The notes: generated by a model not told the origin, from the sequence alone. A DNA stretch of 26,496 bases from JBEKIK01 sp050013075 (GCA_050013075.1 JBEKFZ010000059.1:1-26496), one strand, 5' to 3'; shown: positions 8,054-15,754, counted from the stretch's first letter. Numbers and translations are program-made.

Positions 8054-8470
8054 CTATTTTTCTTTTGTGCGCCGCGGGGAGGGCAACAAATGGGCAAGTT
8101 TAATCGACTGCAATTCTTTTCTGGCCGTTTCAGTAATGATGGCCAACGCCCCTTCGAGTTTTGCCTTTGAGCTGGCAAGAAGCCCTTGGGCTACGGGAAT
8201 CACGGGAGTAATAGGTCCTTCGATCGCCTCGATAATGTCCAACAATGAGATCTCCTCAGGTGTGCGATCGAGCGTATACCCGCCATCTACCCCGCGAGTA
8301 GAACACAAAATCCCATGTGCCACCAGGTTTCGTAAAATCTGCAATAAAAAACGCTCCGGCATCTTGCCTTCGGCGGCAAGACGGCTACAGGGCACAGGAT
8401 CTACATTGCCTGATTGCGCTAATTGTAAAGTAGCTTGAAGGGCGTAGGCTACTGTACGAGAAAGCTTCAT
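8054..8470 (-). CDS. Rrf2-family transcriptional regulator without Fe-S cysteines
   Basis: The 138-aa protein starts MKLSRTVAYALQATLQLA and continues with the winged-helix pattern of Rrf2 proteins: a recognition helix region at about 27-52 (RLAAEGKMPERFLLQILRNL) and the wing GVDGGYTLDR (60-69). IscR and NsrR carry three Cys near residues 90-105 to hold an Fe-S cluster. Here that stretch (VIPVAQGLLASSKAKLEG) has none; only C28 and C56 exist. It therefore probably senses something else or acts as a simple repressor. GAGGG lies 9 nt before the ATG. A perfect 7-bp inverted repeat 180 bp upstream could be an operator. No iron-sulfur assembly genes are nearby. Confidence 0.88.
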   Translation of the reverse strand: MKLSRTVAYALQATLQLAQSGNVDPVPCSRLAAEGKMPERFLLQILRNLVAHGILCSTRGVDGGYTLDRTPEEISLLDIIEAIEGPITPVIPVAQGLLASSKAKLEGALAIITETARKELQSIKLAHLLPSPRRTKEK

Positions 8471-8648
8471 TGCATGTATCCCTCAATAGTGATCCCTCGT
8501 TATTGGGGAAAGCTTACGCTTTAAAAGCCGGTATGTCAAGAGATCGTAAGGTGTAATTCAGAAGATGGGCATAATTTATTTGCCTATCTTAAGCTCGGTT
8601 TAAATGGTTAAAGAGTTTTTTTGAGAATATCTACCCTGTGTATTTTTA

Positions 8649-8664
8649 TAGTGTAAATACACTA
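8649..8664. promoter_or_regulatory. Palindrome TAGTGTA-AA-TACACTA, possible operator
   Basis: A perfect 7-bp inverted repeat with a 2-bp centre lies in the 326-bp space between the Rrf2 gene and the lspA 3' end. The spacing and symmetry suit a dimeric winged-helix regulator such as the neighbouring Rrf2 protein. The link is by position only. The rest of 8471-8796 shows no gene. Confidence 0.4.
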
Positions 8665-8796
8665 CATGTTTCCTATGCGATGATACGCCAAAGGTGCTAC
8701 ACCAAAGGAATTATATATGTGAAAGAGAAAAGTCAAGGGGATGAGTAAAGAATTGCCGCTAACCGCTTAGCAGCCGGTTGAGAAAATCGTTGGGTG

Positions 8797-8822
8797 CCAT
8801 GCTCATGCTTGCGTGAGCATGG
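8797..8822 (-). terminator. Hairpin downstream of lspA
   Basis: CCATGCTCA and TGAGCATGG form a perfect stem with an 8-nt loop, 58 bp past the lspA stop. There is no clear U-run, so it may be a dispersed palindrome that also ends the dksA-lspA transcript. Confidence 0.45.
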
Positions 8823-8879
8823 AAAACACCGGCAAACAGCCCCCAAACGCGGTCATGATGCCCAAAAACTCGTTCTTAT

Positions 8880-9464
8880 TCATTTTTCAACAGGTTGTGA
8901 GGCGGCGGTTTCCGGCATTGACGCCGACTTAGTGCGTAAGGCATGCCAAACAAGCAGCACTGCCCCGCAATCCAAAAAGCTATCGGCAAGATTGAAATTG
9001 GGCCAATGCCAAGGGCCGATCATTACCAGAATAAAGTCGCGTACCGCGTATATCGGTTCACCGGGTGCATGGAGGTCGCCGAGCCCTTTCCAAACTAGAC
9101 CGGGCAATCCCAGGCGATCGTAAAGGTTGCCGAAAATCCCCGCCATAATGAAACCCAAGGCGATGGTCAATAGCCAATCGCGCGACCCTCCGGCAAAAAA
9201 AAGCCAGAAGAATATGCCGATTGCGGCCACCATCGACAATCCGGCAAAAACCGAGACCATTCCTTGCCCCAGCCCAAACAAGGCCCCCTCGTTTAAACAG
9301 GTTTGAAAACCGAACACGCCTTTCCAAATCCACTTGGTGTTACTGACCGGGCCGGGCATTCCCAGGCAACGGAGTGCCAGCGACTTTGTCGTCAAATCGA
9401 GCGCGCAACCGGAAAAGGAGATAAGCAAAAATACCAGGCATCGATTGACGGAGATCGCCTTCAT
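8880..9464 (-). CDS. lspA: Lipoprotein signal peptidase II
   Basis: LspA cleaves signal peptides of diacylglyceryl-modified prolipoproteins in the inner membrane. The reading (196 aa from the first ATG) has four hydrophobic segments (about 10-30, 71-93, 99-117, 160-180). The catalytic aspartate pair lies in GNLYDRLG (D118) and FNLADSFLDCGA (D163). The loop between the two Asp motifs is longer than in E. coli LspA. I start it at the second ATG (9462-9464, 194 aa) because AAGGG sits 7 nt upstream of it but directly touches the first ATG. A dksA-like gene lies 46 bp upstream on the same strand, so they probably form one operon. Confidence 0.93.
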   Translation of the reverse strand: MKAISVNRCLVFLLISFSGCALDLTTKSLALRCLGMPGPVSNTKWIWKGVFGFQTCLNEGALFGLGQGMVSVFAGLSMVAAIGIFFWLFFAGGSRDWLLTIALGFIMAGIFGNLYDRLGLPGLVWKGLGDLHAPGEPIYAVRDFILVMIGPWHWPNFNLADSFLDCGAVLLVWHALRTKSASMPETAASQPVEK

Positions 9465-9510
9465 GGCCATCCCTTAATTTACCGCGATCTTTTTTTCGGC
9501 CTACTTAGGC

Positions 9511-9885
9511 TTAAAAACCGTTTTCCTGCTGTTCCGCACAACGGACACAGAGGGTGGCGAATGGGATGGCGTTGAGCCGGGCTTTGGGAATCTTTACGCC
9601 GCATTCCTCGCATTGACCATACGTGCCTTCTTCGATACGCTCCAGCGAGGATTCAATCTGCTCCAGGGTCACACCCTCGTTTTCCATAAGGCTGAGCGTA
9701 AACTCTTGTTCAAAGTTGTCGCTGCCTATGTCGGCCATGTGGATAGGCATTGTCGAAAGATCGCCATTGGCCTCCGATCGGCTCTTTTTTAACGTCGCGT
9801 CGGCCATCTGGCTGACATCGCCGCGAAGCCGTGCCCGCAAATTGAGAAGTAGTTCTTTGTATCCAGCCAGTTCAGCCTTATTCAT
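9511..9885 (-). CDS. TraR/DksA-family C4 zinc-finger protein
   Basis: The 124-aa protein has an N-terminal coiled-coil segment (about 3-85) and the DksA/TraR zinc finger: CEEC (C92, C95) followed by CVRC (C113, C116). The preceding helix ENEGVTLEQIESSLERIEEG is typical of the family. DksA-type proteins insert into the RNA polymerase secondary channel and tune rRNA and stress promoters, with or without ppGpp. Whether this one keeps the DksA coiled-coil tip function is not clear, since the N-terminal half differs from E. coli DksA. GGAGAG 6 nt before the ATG supports the start. lspA follows 46 bp downstream, probably in one operon. Confidence 0.9.
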   Translation of the reverse strand: MNKAELAGYKELLLNLRARLRGDVSQMADATLKKSRSEANGDLSTMPIHMADIGSDNFEQEFTLSLMENEGVTLEQIESSLERIEEGTYGQCEECGVKIPKARLNAIPFATLCVRCAEQQENGF

Positions 9886-10137
9886 AGCATTCTCTCCGAG
9901 TAGTGGAATATCGCTTAGCTATGTTTTATAACCTCAGAGATTACTCATTTTAGACGAATTAAATATAGAAGTCAAATACCCAATCAGAAGGATATCAACC
10001 TGAACAATACGGGTGGTAATCGCTTTATGGCTTGCTGATTGTCCTTTGTTATTCTAAATTTGTTTATTACGGCTCCTATTGATAGCTTTGGTAACAGAAT
10101 TTTATCGCCATTTTAACGCCATTCAGAAAGTAAAACC

Positions 10138-11538
10138 ATTTCTCACTCCGCCCCTGCCTATCAACAATGTATCGTGCCGTCCTGCGGTGCGACGTATTCC
10201 ATCGATGAAATTCGGATTGACTGCGTCAAATGCGGCAATCTGCTCGACGTGGTATACGATTGGGATCATCTGCCGCCGCCAAAGTCGTTGAACTATTTCG
10301 AGGAAAAATGGGCGCGTCGCGCCGACCCGCATTGTTTCAGCGGCGTTTGGCGGTTCCACGAATTGTTGCCCTTTGTTCCCCTTAAGCAATGCGTTACCGT
10401 GGGCGAGGGCCAGACTCTACTACACTCGTCCGAAGGCGTGGCCCGTTACGTCGGCAGCACGCCCGGCCGATTGTTCCTGCAATACGAGGGCATGAATCCC
10501 TCGGGCAGTTTCAAAGACAACGGCATGTCGGCGGCCTTCAGCCACGCGCGATTCGTCGGCGCAACCCGCGCGGCTTGCGCATCGACCGGCAATACCAGCG
10601 CTTCGCTGGCTTTATACTGCTCGGCAACGCGCCTGATGCGCGCGGTGATTTTCATCGGCTCCGGAAGGATCTCCTCCGGAAAACTTTCCCAGGCCCTCGA
10701 TTACGGCGCCCTGACCTTGCAGATTGACGGCGATTTCGACGACGCCATGGCCCGCGTGCAGGAAGCAAGCAAACAATTGGGCATCTACCTGGTCAACAGC
10801 GTCAATCCATTCCGCCTGGAAGGACAAAAAACGATCATGTATCGGATATTGGAAGGCTTGCGATGGCAAGTGCCCGACTGGATCATTGCACCGGGCGGCA
10901 ATCTGGGCAATTCCTCGGCCTTTGGCAAGGCCTTCCACGAACTGCATCAGTTGGGACTGATCAATCGCATTCCCCGTCTGGCCGTGATCAACGCCGCCGG
11001 GGCCAACACGCTTTATGAACTTTATGAATGCCGCGGCCTGCGCTGGAACGGCGGCAAGCCGGATACCGATATGGTCGGCCGCTACTACGGCGAAATGGAT
11101 GCGGAAAAACGCCGGGCATCGACCATTGCCAGCGCTATCGAGATCAATCGGCCGGTCAACTTGCTGAAGTGCATCCGAGCCTTAGAGTGGTGCAACGGCT
11201 TGGTCCGCGAGGTCACCGATCAACAAATCCTGGACGCCAAGGCCCAGGTGGGCGCGGGCGGTTTGGGTTGCGAACCGGCCAGCGCGGCCAGCGTGGCCGG
11301 CGCGAAACTGCTCGTCGACGAAGGCCTAATCGGCCCGGACCAGCGCGTTGTGTGCATCCTCACCGGCCATCAACTAAAGGATCCGACGGCCACCGTCGCC
11401 TATCACTCCGCCGACCAGGAGCAATTCGACAAGGTGCTTGGCAGCCGCGGCATCCATAGCGCGAAATTCGCCAATCGCGCTATCGCCGTGCCGAACGATT
11501 TGGACAAAATTATCAAAGCGATAAACTTAAATAGTTAG
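10138..11538 (+). CDS. thrC: Threonine synthase
   Basis: PLP-dependent threonine synthase converts O-phosphohomoserine to threonine. The PLP lysine lies in NPSGSFKDNGM (K114 counted from the GTG at 10174), and a Gly-rich phosphate cup (PGGNLGNSSAFGKA) lies downstream. The N-terminus is a zinc ribbon, CIVPSC then CVKC. The first conventional start, GTG 10174, would delete the first Cys of this ribbon, and homologues of this type carry a few residues before it. The frame is open back to a TAA at 10114. The only plausible earlier initiator is ATT at 10138 (466 aa), preceded by GAAAG, so the start given here is a proposal. The downstream dapB belongs to the same aspartate family but is 198 bp away behind a hairpin. 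Confidence 0.9.
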   Translation: MSHSAPAYQQCIVPSCGATYSIDEIRIDCVKCGNLLDVVYDWDHLPPPKSLNYFEEKWARRADPHCFSGVWRFHELLPFVPLKQCVTVGEGQTLLHSSEGVARYVGSTPGRLFLQYEGMNPSGSFKDNGMSAAFSHARFVGATRAACASTGNTSASLALYCSATRLMRAVIFIGSGRISSGKLSQALDYGALTLQIDGDFDDAMARVQEASKQLGIYLVNSVNPFRLEGQKTIMYRILEGLRWQVPDWIIAPGGNLGNSSAFGKAFHELHQLGLINRIPRLAVINAAGANTLYELYECRGLRWNGGKPDTDMVGRYYGEMDAEKRRASTIASAIEINRPVNLLKCIRALEWCNGLVREVTDQQILDAKAQVGAGGLGCEPASAASVAGAKLLVDEGLIGPDQRVVCILTGHQLKDPTATVAYHSADQEQFDKVLGSRGIHSAKFANRAIAVPNDLDKIIKAINLNS

Positions 11539-11547
11539 AGATTGGGG

Positions 11548-11567
11548 GTGGGCAGTTTACTGCCCAC
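11548..11567 (+). terminator. Perfect hairpin after threonine synthase
   Basis: GTGGGCAGT-TT-ACTGCCCAC is a perfect 9-bp stem starting 9 bp after the stop codon. There is no U-run. The inner CAGTTTACTG is the same core, in the same orientation relative to the gene, as the hairpins downstream of nrdJ. Confidence 0.55.
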
Positions 11568-11658
11568 TCATGCACTAGAGTATATAATACGTACCGTCGA
11601 GACATCCATAAAGCCGCGACGGGCACCATGCAAAGCATGGTCGGTTGGTCGGTCGCGC

Positions 11659-11736
11659 AAAAACCGCTTGCGGTTTCGCGTTGAGCGATGTCAATTGTAA
11701 ACTGTTAACTGAAAACTGATAACCGAAAACTTTAAA
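11659..11736. repeat. Dispersed intergenic repeat, copy 2
   Basis: The palindrome AAACCGC-TT-GCGGTTT (11661-11676) and its surrounding 21 bp are the reverse complement of 3095-3115. An AACTGAAAACTGATAACCG-type run follows, and the repeat ends directly at the dapB start codon. It may therefore have replaced the native leader and ribosome site. Confidence 0.7.
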
Positions 11737-12522
11737 ATGATACGCATTGCCATTCACGGTGCCGCGGGGCGCATGGGACAGAGGTTAATCGCCTTGGCGG
11801 CCATAGATCCGGAATTATCCCTGGTAGCAGCCCTCGAATCGCCGCACCATCCCCGGCTGGGCGAAGACGCCGGCGCAATTTTCGGATCGGGCAAGCTGGG
11901 CGTGCCTCTTACGGCGACCTTGAACGTGCAGGCCGACGTGGTTGTGGATTTTTCCGTTCCTTCCGGCGCAGAAAGCATCATCCAAGCCTGCCGGCAAAAG
12001 AAAATCCCCCTGGTCGTGGCCACCACCGGTTTAAGCGACGTTCAAACCGAAAAACTTCATGCCGCGGCACACGAAATCCCCTTGCTTTGGGCTCCGAATA
12101 TGAGCCTGGCGGTCAACCTGGCCATGAAACTGGCCGAAATCGTCGCCAGGGCCTTGAAAGATAAAGATGCCGACGTGGAAATTCTCGAACGGCATCACCG
12201 CTATAAAGAAGACTCGCCCAGCGGCACGGCACTCAAATTCGGCCAGATTATTTCCAGCGTGATGGGTCAGAGCGTCCACACCCACGGCCGACAAGGCCAC
12301 CCCGGTAAACGCCCGCACAACGAAATCGGTTATCATGCCATCCGCGTGGGCGACAACCCGGGCGAGCACACCGTTATTTTCGCCATGCCGGGCGAGACAG
12401 TCGAATTGACGGTTCGCGCCACCAATCGCGATTGCTACGCACTGGGCGCATTGGCCGCCGCGAAATTCCTTGTCGGCAAACCGGCCGGACTCTACGGCAT
12501 GAACGACGTGCTGGGACTTTAA
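11737..12522 (+). CDS. dapB: 4-hydroxy-tetrahydrodipicolinate reductase
   Basis: DapB reduces 4-hydroxy-tetrahydrodipicolinate with NAD(P)H in the lysine/diaminopimelate pathway. The 261-aa protein begins with the nucleotide-binding GAAGRMGQ (8-15), continues with VVDFSVPSG (68-76) and VATTGL (93-98), and carries the substrate and catalytic signature ERHHRYKEDSPSGTA (about 151-165), with the conserved His pair and Lys. This is full family length. The leader before ATG 11737 is repeat-derived and shows no good Shine-Dalgarno sequence. The 110-bp gap after the stop holds a GGATGAA-rich short repeat. Confidence 0.96.
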   Translation: MIRIAIHGAAGRMGQRLIALAAIDPELSLVAALESPHHPRLGEDAGAIFGSGKLGVPLTATLNVQADVVVDFSVPSGAESIIQACRQKKIPLVVATTGLSDVQTEKLHAAAHEIPLLWAPNMSLAVNLAMKLAEIVARALKDKDADVEILERHHRYKEDSPSGTALKFGQIISSVMGQSVHTHGRQGHPGKRPHNEIGYHAIRVGDNPGEHTVIFAMPGETVELTVRATNRDCYALGALAAAKFLVGKPAGLYGMNDVLGL

Positions 12523-12623
12523 GCTAAAGCCGGAAGGTGGAAGGATGAAGGATGAAATAAAAGGCTAGCGCTGCAATATGCGCAGACCATTACCGCCTTA
12601 AAAAATTCAGAGAGAGAAAGACT

Positions 12624-12644
12624 CCGGGCAGATTAGAGGCCCGG
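12624..12644 (-). terminator. Intrinsic terminator overlapping the rpsU stop
   Basis: On the minus strand CCGGGC (12639-12644) pairs with GCCCGG (12624-12629), and a pyrimidine-rich GTCTTTCTCTC tail follows. The rpsU TAA stop (12633-12635) lies in the 9-nt loop. Confidence 0.6.
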
Positions 12645-12830
12645 GGTTATAACCCCGCGTCGCGAGCGGCGTTCGGCACGCAAACGCGCACGCCTTCGGA
12701 TTTCGCTGGGCTTTTCGTAATACTCACGGCGACGCATTTCCTTTTTGATTCCGCTTCGCTCCACCAATTTGCGGAAGCGACGTACCGCCTCCTGAATAGA
12801 CTCCCGATCCCGCAATGTCAACTTTACCAC
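12633..12830 (-). CDS. rpsU: 30S ribosomal protein bS21
   Basis: The 65-aa basic protein matches bS21: an N-terminal TLRDRESIQEAVRRFRKLVE, then a central KKEMRRREYYEKPSE and an Arg-rich C-terminal helix. bS21 sits at the platform of the 30S subunit near the anti-Shine-Dalgarno sequence and helps initiation. It starts with GTG (12828-12830), fixed by AAAAGGAGG 5 nt upstream. A promoter candidate and an intrinsic terminator frame it as a single-gene unit. It is convergent with dapB. Confidence 0.95.
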   Translation of the reverse strand: MVKLTLRDRESIQEAVRRFRKLVERSGIKKEMRRREYYEKPSEIRRRARLRAERRSRRGVITPGL

Positions 12831-12913
12831 TCAGTCCTCCTTTTAGGTTAAATACCGCTGTTAGTTAAATGTTAGCCATCCTATAAGTATATAAAATGGT
12901 TAGAGCCTTATAT

Positions 12914-12941
12914 TTTATACTAGTTTTTCGTTTTCTGTCCA
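12914..12941 (-). promoter_or_regulatory. Probable rpsU promoter
   Basis: On the minus strand TGGACA (12936-12941) and TATAAA (12914-12919) are 16 bp apart, giving a leader of about 75 nt to the rpsU GTG. Confidence 0.5.
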
Positions 12942-13313
12942 CCCTTATCGGCCAAAGGGTAGTGTCCTAATTTGATTTTTCCATCAAAATCCCCCATAAG
13001 ATGTATATTTCCCTTGTGCCACTTTTATTGCTGGCGACCACGAAAGGCTGGCACAACCGGTAAACAGGGCCTACACCTGCTATGGCCGCTGGATTGACTA
13101 ATCGCCCCAGGACATTGGAAGAGTTGCTTATTAAGGTCGGCTGAATTTCACCTAATTGCAACAATCATAGGGTGCAAAAAGACAACAAATGGGCAAGCAG
13201 GCGGTAATTTAGGCGGATATAGCCGTTTGCAGGTCGGATTACACAAAGCCCCCCCTGCAACGCCATTAATGAAAATATTTTGCCCAAACTTTCTGAATCT
13301 ATAAGAAAAAAAG
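12942..13313. other. Intergenic space between rpsU and tRNA-Arg
   Basis: No convincing gene. A 65-codon minus-strand frame (12967-13164, TTG start, no ribosome site) encodes no recognisable domain and may be a remnant. The minus-strand poly-T just after the tRNA (CTTTTTTTC, about 13303-13312) probably terminates the tRNA transcript. Confidence 0.5.
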
Positions 13314-13387
<74 letters not shown>

Positions 13388-13411
13388 AAAATATCTTTTT
13401 TTCCGGGGTTA

Positions 13412-13439
13412 TTGACGTTTCCGGGGATCATGCTATAAT
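13412..13439 (+). promoter_or_regulatory. Promoter 1 upstream of integrase
   Basis: TTGACG (13412-13417) and TATAAT (13434-13439) are 16 bp apart. The inverted repeat GACGTTTC (13414-13421) and GAAACGTC (13447-13454), with centres 33 bp apart, brackets the -10 box and the expected start. It looks like a repressor operator pair. The sequence TTTCCGGGG occurs twice here (about 13400 and 13418). Confidence 0.55.
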
Positions 13440-13466
13440 CAGAGTTGAAACGTCTTGACACCTTTT

Positions 13467-13496
13467 TTGACACCTTAATGGAATTGTGTATATTAT
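13467..13496 (+). promoter_or_regulatory. Promoter 2 upstream of integrase
   Basis: TTGACA (13467-13472) and TATTAT (13491-13496) are 18 bp apart, 80 bp before the integrase ATG. A second TTGACACC copy sits 12 bp upstream (13455-13462). Confidence 0.5.
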
Positions 13497-13575
13497 ATTT
13501 TCCAACGGAAAAACATACTAACAACCCAGAAATAATAACACCATTAACCCTCATACAAACCACCCTATAAACATC

Positions 13576-14775
13576 ATGGTCAAAATACCTAAATCACCCA
13601 GACCACAAAAACCGCGTTCGGACTTCCCATTGTTTCCCCACGCTTCCGGCCGTTGGTGCAAAAAGGTAAAAGGCAGATTCGTCTATTTTGGCAAAGTAGA
13701 CGACGATCCGCAAGGCCAAAGGGCCATAGAGTTGTGGCTTGAGCAAAAAGACGATTTGCTTGCCGGGCGCACCCCACGGGTGAAGCCGGAAGGGCTGATC
13801 CTCCGGGAACTGCTCGACCGCTACATGGTGAGCAAAAGACACCTTCTTGACACCCGGGAAATCAGCCCCAAGCACTTTGCGGAGTTATACGCCTGCTGCC
13901 GGCGGATCGGCGACGCCTTCGGCCTTAATCGCCTTGTGGTAGACTTGGCGGCCGATGACTTTGATCGACTTCGCAAGGCCATTTCTAAGAACTGGGGGCC
14001 GATCCGGTTGGGTAACGAGGTCCAGCGGGTTCGGTCCGTTTTCAAGTTTGGGTACGAATCGGGATTGATCGACCGACCCGTCCGTTTCGGCCCGATGTTC
14101 AAAAAGCCTACCCGAAAGGTTTTACGCCTGAACCGTGCTAAAGCCGGCGTTCGGATGTTTGAATCCAATGAGCTGCGCAGGATCATCGCCGCGGCCAGTC
14201 AACCCATGAAGGCCATGATCTTGTCTGGCATCAATTGCGGGTTTGGGAATAGCGATGTAGCCAACCTACCGATAAAAGCCCTTAACTTGAAAACCGGCTG
14301 GGTGGATTATCCGCGGCCTAAAACTGGAATTCCCCGCCGATGCCCGCTCTGGCCTGAGACTGTGACAGCGATCAAGGAATCGCTCGAACAGCGACCAAAG
14401 GCCAAAGGCGCCGACGAAGCCGGGTTGGTGTTTATCACAAAATACGGGCACCGCTGGGAAAAAGTGGGAGTTAGTGAACCGGATCCCGAAACTGGCAAAA
14501 TCGCAATTACCAACAACAATCCCGTGACGCAAGAATTCAGAAAACTACTTAAAAAGCTGAAATTGCATCATCGCGGTTTGGGATTCTACACGTTGCGGCA
14601 TGTGTTTGAAACTGTGGCCGGAGGTTCCTTGGATCAGGTGAGCGTCAACGAAATTATGGGGCACGTTGACGATACAATTGCCGGAAACTACAGAGAGCGG
14701 ATCGAGGATGCCCGGCTTAAAGCCGTGACCGATCACGTCCACGCATGGCTGTTTGAAAACGAGGAAACAAAGTAA
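13576..14775 (+). CDS. Tyrosine integrase of the mobile element
   Basis: The 399-aa site-specific recombinase has a core-binding region (about 74-180) and a C-terminal catalytic domain. It shows the box II segment FYTLRHVFET (R341, H342), MGH (H363) and the nucleophile region IAGNYRERI (Y372). K249 in RPKTG fits the beta-hairpin Lys. Two usual residues are changed. Where box I normally reads TGLRRGE, this protein reads NCGFGNSDVANLP with no Arg, and the His of HxLR is Tyr338. From memory, similar variants occur in planctomycete integrases, so this may be a natural subfamily rather than a dead gene. It lies beside tRNA-Arg, the likely integration target. Two promoters precede it, and the start has no clear ribosome site. 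Confidence 0.9.
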   Translation: MVKIPKSPRPQKPRSDFPLFPHASGRWCKKVKGRFVYFGKVDDDPQGQRAIELWLEQKDDLLAGRTPRVKPEGLILRELLDRYMVSKRHLLDTREISPKHFAELYACCRRIGDAFGLNRLVVDLAADDFDRLRKAISKNWGPIRLGNEVQRVRSVFKFGYESGLIDRPVRFGPMFKKPTRKVLRLNRAKAGVRMFESNELRRIIAAASQPMKAMILSGINCGFGNSDVANLPIKALNLKTGWVDYPRPKTGIPRRCPLWPETVTAIKESLEQRPKAKGADEAGLVFITKYGHRWEKVGVSEPDPETGKIAITNNNPVTQEFRKLLKKLKLHHRGLGFYTLRHVFETVAGGSLDQVSVNEIMGHVDDTIAGNYRERIEDARLKAVTDHVHAWLFENEETK

Positions 14776-14816
14776 ACTGATATTGCCGGGAAGATGGTTA
14801 GCTACCGTCAAGTGGC

Positions 14817-14860
14817 CGGGTGAATTATCGAGGAAATCTAATCGCCCCGATGTTCACCCG
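14817..14860. repeat. Inverted repeat after integrase
   Basis: CGGGTGAA (14817-14824) and TTCACCCG (14853-14860) form an 8-bp stem, extendable by GGc/aCC, around a 28-nt loop in the 96-bp gap after the integrase. It may end the integrase transcript or serve as a protein site. Confidence 0.35.
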
Positions 14861-14889
14861 ACCGACCTGGCATGAAAGGATTAGAAAAA

Positions 14890-15507
14890 ATGTCAAACTT
14901 AAAAAAGCTGGCCGACGAAATTAAGGCCCAATCTGAGAGAGAAAAACGAGAGCGGGAATTAGAGGCCATAACGGCTAGATCGGAACAAGAGTTTATAACC
15001 GCTTGGGAACGTGTAGCGTGGTCTTGGAACTTCGCTATTCTCAAAACCGACAATCCCCCGCCCCGCAAACAATTCTTTTCACAAGGGGAAAAACACTTCC
15101 GTGAATTGGGAGCATTGCTTGTAGAGAAGCAATGGGACAAATATTTGCCGGCCGTAATCGCCAAGATTACTCAAGACAAGGACCGCGAAAAAAATAAGCT
15201 GTTATACCTTGCCAATATTTTGGTGATGGCATGTAATCCTCAAAACAAAAAGTGCGAAATATCCAAAGCGCTCGAGGTTGCATCGAAATGGCCCTCGATG
15301 CCAACTGATATGATTAGGGATTTGTACAGAAACCTTGCGGAATTGCATCATTACAGTGGGAAGTTGCCGGAAATTTCACAGAAAACATTAAATGAATTAA
15401 CTGAGAAAAATAATTCCGAAACACCACGCGATACGTGGTTTGTAGAACAATATGTTGCTATAGGAACTGATACCTTTCACAAGCCCAAGGAAGTTTTTAA
15501 AAATTAG
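14890..15507 (+). CDS. Unknown element protein, charged N-terminal helix
   Basis: The 205-aa protein is not recognised. Residues 1-45 are a highly charged helix (LKKLADEIKAQSEREKRERELE), probably a coiled coil. The rest is mixed alpha-helical with several Trp, no signal peptide and no membrane segment. I start it at ATG 14890 because AAAGGA lies 9 nt upstream; an earlier in-frame ATG (14872) has no ribosome site. A 39-codon gene follows within 12 bp, so the two are probably co-transcribed. Its place between integrase and excisionase-like genes suggests an accessory or regulatory role, but nothing in the sequence proves it. Confidence 0.7.
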   Translation: MSNLKKLADEIKAQSEREKRERELEAITARSEQEFITAWERVAWSWNFAILKTDNPPPRKQFFSQGEKHFRELGALLVEKQWDKYLPAVIAKITQDKDREKNKLLYLANILVMACNPQNKKCEISKALEVASKWPSMPTDMIRDLYRNLAELHHYSGKLPEISQKTLNELTEKNNSETPRDTWFVEQYVAIGTDTFHKPKEVFKN

Positions 15508-15519
15508 GATGGAATGACA

Positions 15520-15639
15520 ATGGCAGGGCGAGCCAAAATTGACCCGGAACATTCAAACAAGGTCTCTTACAAAGCTGTTACTCAAGCTATCAAGCGCGCC
15601 AAAAAGCGCCGTGCCGGCAAGCCCTCTAACTCTAAATAA
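15520..15639 (+). CDS. 39-aa basic peptide
   Basis: A short frame encodes MAGRAKIDPEHSNKVSYKAV and a Lys/Arg-rich tail (AIKRAKKRRAGKPSNSK). AGGATGGA lies just upstream, and the preceding stop is 12 bp away. An ATG two codons earlier (15514) is equally possible. The positive charge suggests nucleic-acid binding. No family is recognised. Confidence 0.5.
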   Translation: MAGRAKIDPEHSNKVSYKAVTQAIKRAKKRRAGKPSNSK

Positions 15640-15667
15640 AAACTAATGCGGCCGAAATCTCAAAAAA

Positions 15668-15710
15668 TGTACCGCGTTGTACCGCGTTGTACCGCGTTTT
15701 TGTACCACAT
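15668..15710. repeat. Iterons: three exact 10-bp direct repeats plus one diverged
   Basis: TGTACCGCGT occurs three times head to tail (15668-15677, 15678-15687, 15688-15697), followed after 3 bp by TGTACCACAT (15701-15710). A period of 10 bp puts every copy on the same DNA face. The array ends 44 bp before the first of two excisionase/AlpA-like HTH genes. This position and spacing suit cooperative binding by such a protein, either as autoregulator or in the excision complex. Confidence 0.85.
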
Positions 15711-15754
15711 TCTTCTCTTATTGTGTCCCTCATGCCCAAGATATTATTGGGTAT

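Noticed and set aside
12967..13164. 65-codon minus-strand frame between rpsU and tRNA-Arg
   Set aside because: TTG start without a ribosome site, no domain; perhaps a remnant but not supportable as a gene.
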